From Silene noctiflora (Eukaryota > Streptophyta > Magnoliopsida > Caryophyllales > Caryophyllaceae): 32,777 nt of DNA. The number at the start of each line of letters is the position of its first letter. The first letter of the stretch is position 1. Of the stretch, positions 32,460 to 32,777 are shown one piece after another. The translations under genes were made by a program, and so were the position numbers. Under the pieces are notes generated by a model. That model worked only from the letters and a program-made list of their open reading frames with translations. It searched no databases and was not told where the DNA came from. Where the stretch lies: NCBI GenBank assembly GCA_009801015.1, contig VHZZ01001709.1:53651-86427 (forward strand), in the 5' to 3' direction.

Positions 32460-32777
32460 CCCTAGAATTGAAACATTTTAAGATATCTTCATACTTTCAT
32501 AATCAAGGGTTTAAGCTTGTAATAATTAAACTAATCTTTCCTTAATTTGTTGGGTTGTATTTGATTATGGAAGGCTAATCCCCCATTTCTTGGTGTAATT
32601 CATTCAAAGCTATCAACTTTAGTGGTTGTAAGACTCTCTAATCCTTTTATCTCTCTATTAATCATTCCTTGTTTTCAAAGTTTGATGCTTGAACAAGTCT
32701 TTGTTTAGATTGGCCATCTTTGCTTAGTTCTTGTTTTTCTATTGCTAATCTTTGATAATTGTAAAGATTGTCTAGGA

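Larger units (their letters stand above)
30969..32777 (+). mobile_element. Start of a large LTR (Tat/Athila-type) interrupting the transposase
   Basis: Transposase homology stops at KLLRSG and the sequence becomes TGATAAGTAGTATTTTGG, a TG start resembling, as far as I recall, LTRs of large gypsy elements. There follows at least 1.8 kb of non-coding sequence: an AT-rich part, a CACC/CATC-rich low-complexity part (31270-31860, whose open frames are composition-driven), and a TATA box ATATAAATA at 32451-32459 with TTCCTAGGTTTTAG before it. The remaining 320 bases look like an LTR R/U5 part. The other end and the target-site duplication lie outside the window, so the exact start (30969 or 30972) is uncertain. 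Confidence 0.5.

Noticed and set aside
1..32777. CRISPR arrays, bacterial operons, phage genes, tRNA genes
   Set aside because: The sequence is plant nuclear DNA. No regularly spaced identical repeats with unique spacers and no tRNA cloverleaf were recognised; tRNA-like matches are only PBS sequences.

Overview
This window is plant nuclear DNA, most likely from a eudicot. It has a spliced host gene with GT-AG introns, a plant LINE, a Tat-lineage Ty3/gypsy element, CACTA transposons, a Cassandra-like TRIM carrying 5S rRNA sequence, and a plant Au-type SINE. I cannot name the species. The Tat and LTR types would fit a Caryophyllales genome, but that is a guess.

Layout. (1) 1-8000: low-complexity DNA, then the 3' part of a plus-strand BTB/POZ (germ cell-less-like) gene. 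I reconstruct nine coding exons from 1478 to 7593, with every junction in phase, giving 617 codons and a stop. The exons that should encode the BTB fold are not in the window. Introns carry a SINE remnant and two back-to-back MITEs. (2) 8220-9979: the decayed 3' end of a LINE with a 36-base poly(A) tail. (3) 10837-19352, minus strand: two related LTRs of about 1.35-1.4 kb, with PBS and PPT in the right places, around an internal region without a recognisable pol. The left LTR is split by a nested Cassandra-like TRIM. The internal region also holds a CACTA end with subterminal repeats and a decayed Ulp1-type protease gene. (4) 19353-27823: a 5'-truncated, heavily mutated Tat element. Protease, RT, RNase H, second RNase H and integrase lie on the plus strand, and a spliced DUF7745-like gene lies on the minus strand downstream of pol. 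(5) 27824-27952: a minus-strand terminal exon encoding a short coiled coil. (6) 29651-30972: the N-terminal half of a CACTA Tnp2 transposase with one stop and one frameshift, cut off by the start of another large LTR that runs to the window end.

Only the BTB gene looks like an intact host reading frame. Everything else is a nested graveyard of transposons. The most interesting signals are arrays of a short dyad (ACTCG-N2-CGAGT) in three places tied to the minus-strand LTR element, the 5S-bearing TRIM nested in an LTR, the antisense gene of the Tat element, and a 27-base in-frame duplication of a splice acceptor in the BTB gene. No clearly new biological system is evident. Exon, LTR and domain limits were read by eye, without alignments.
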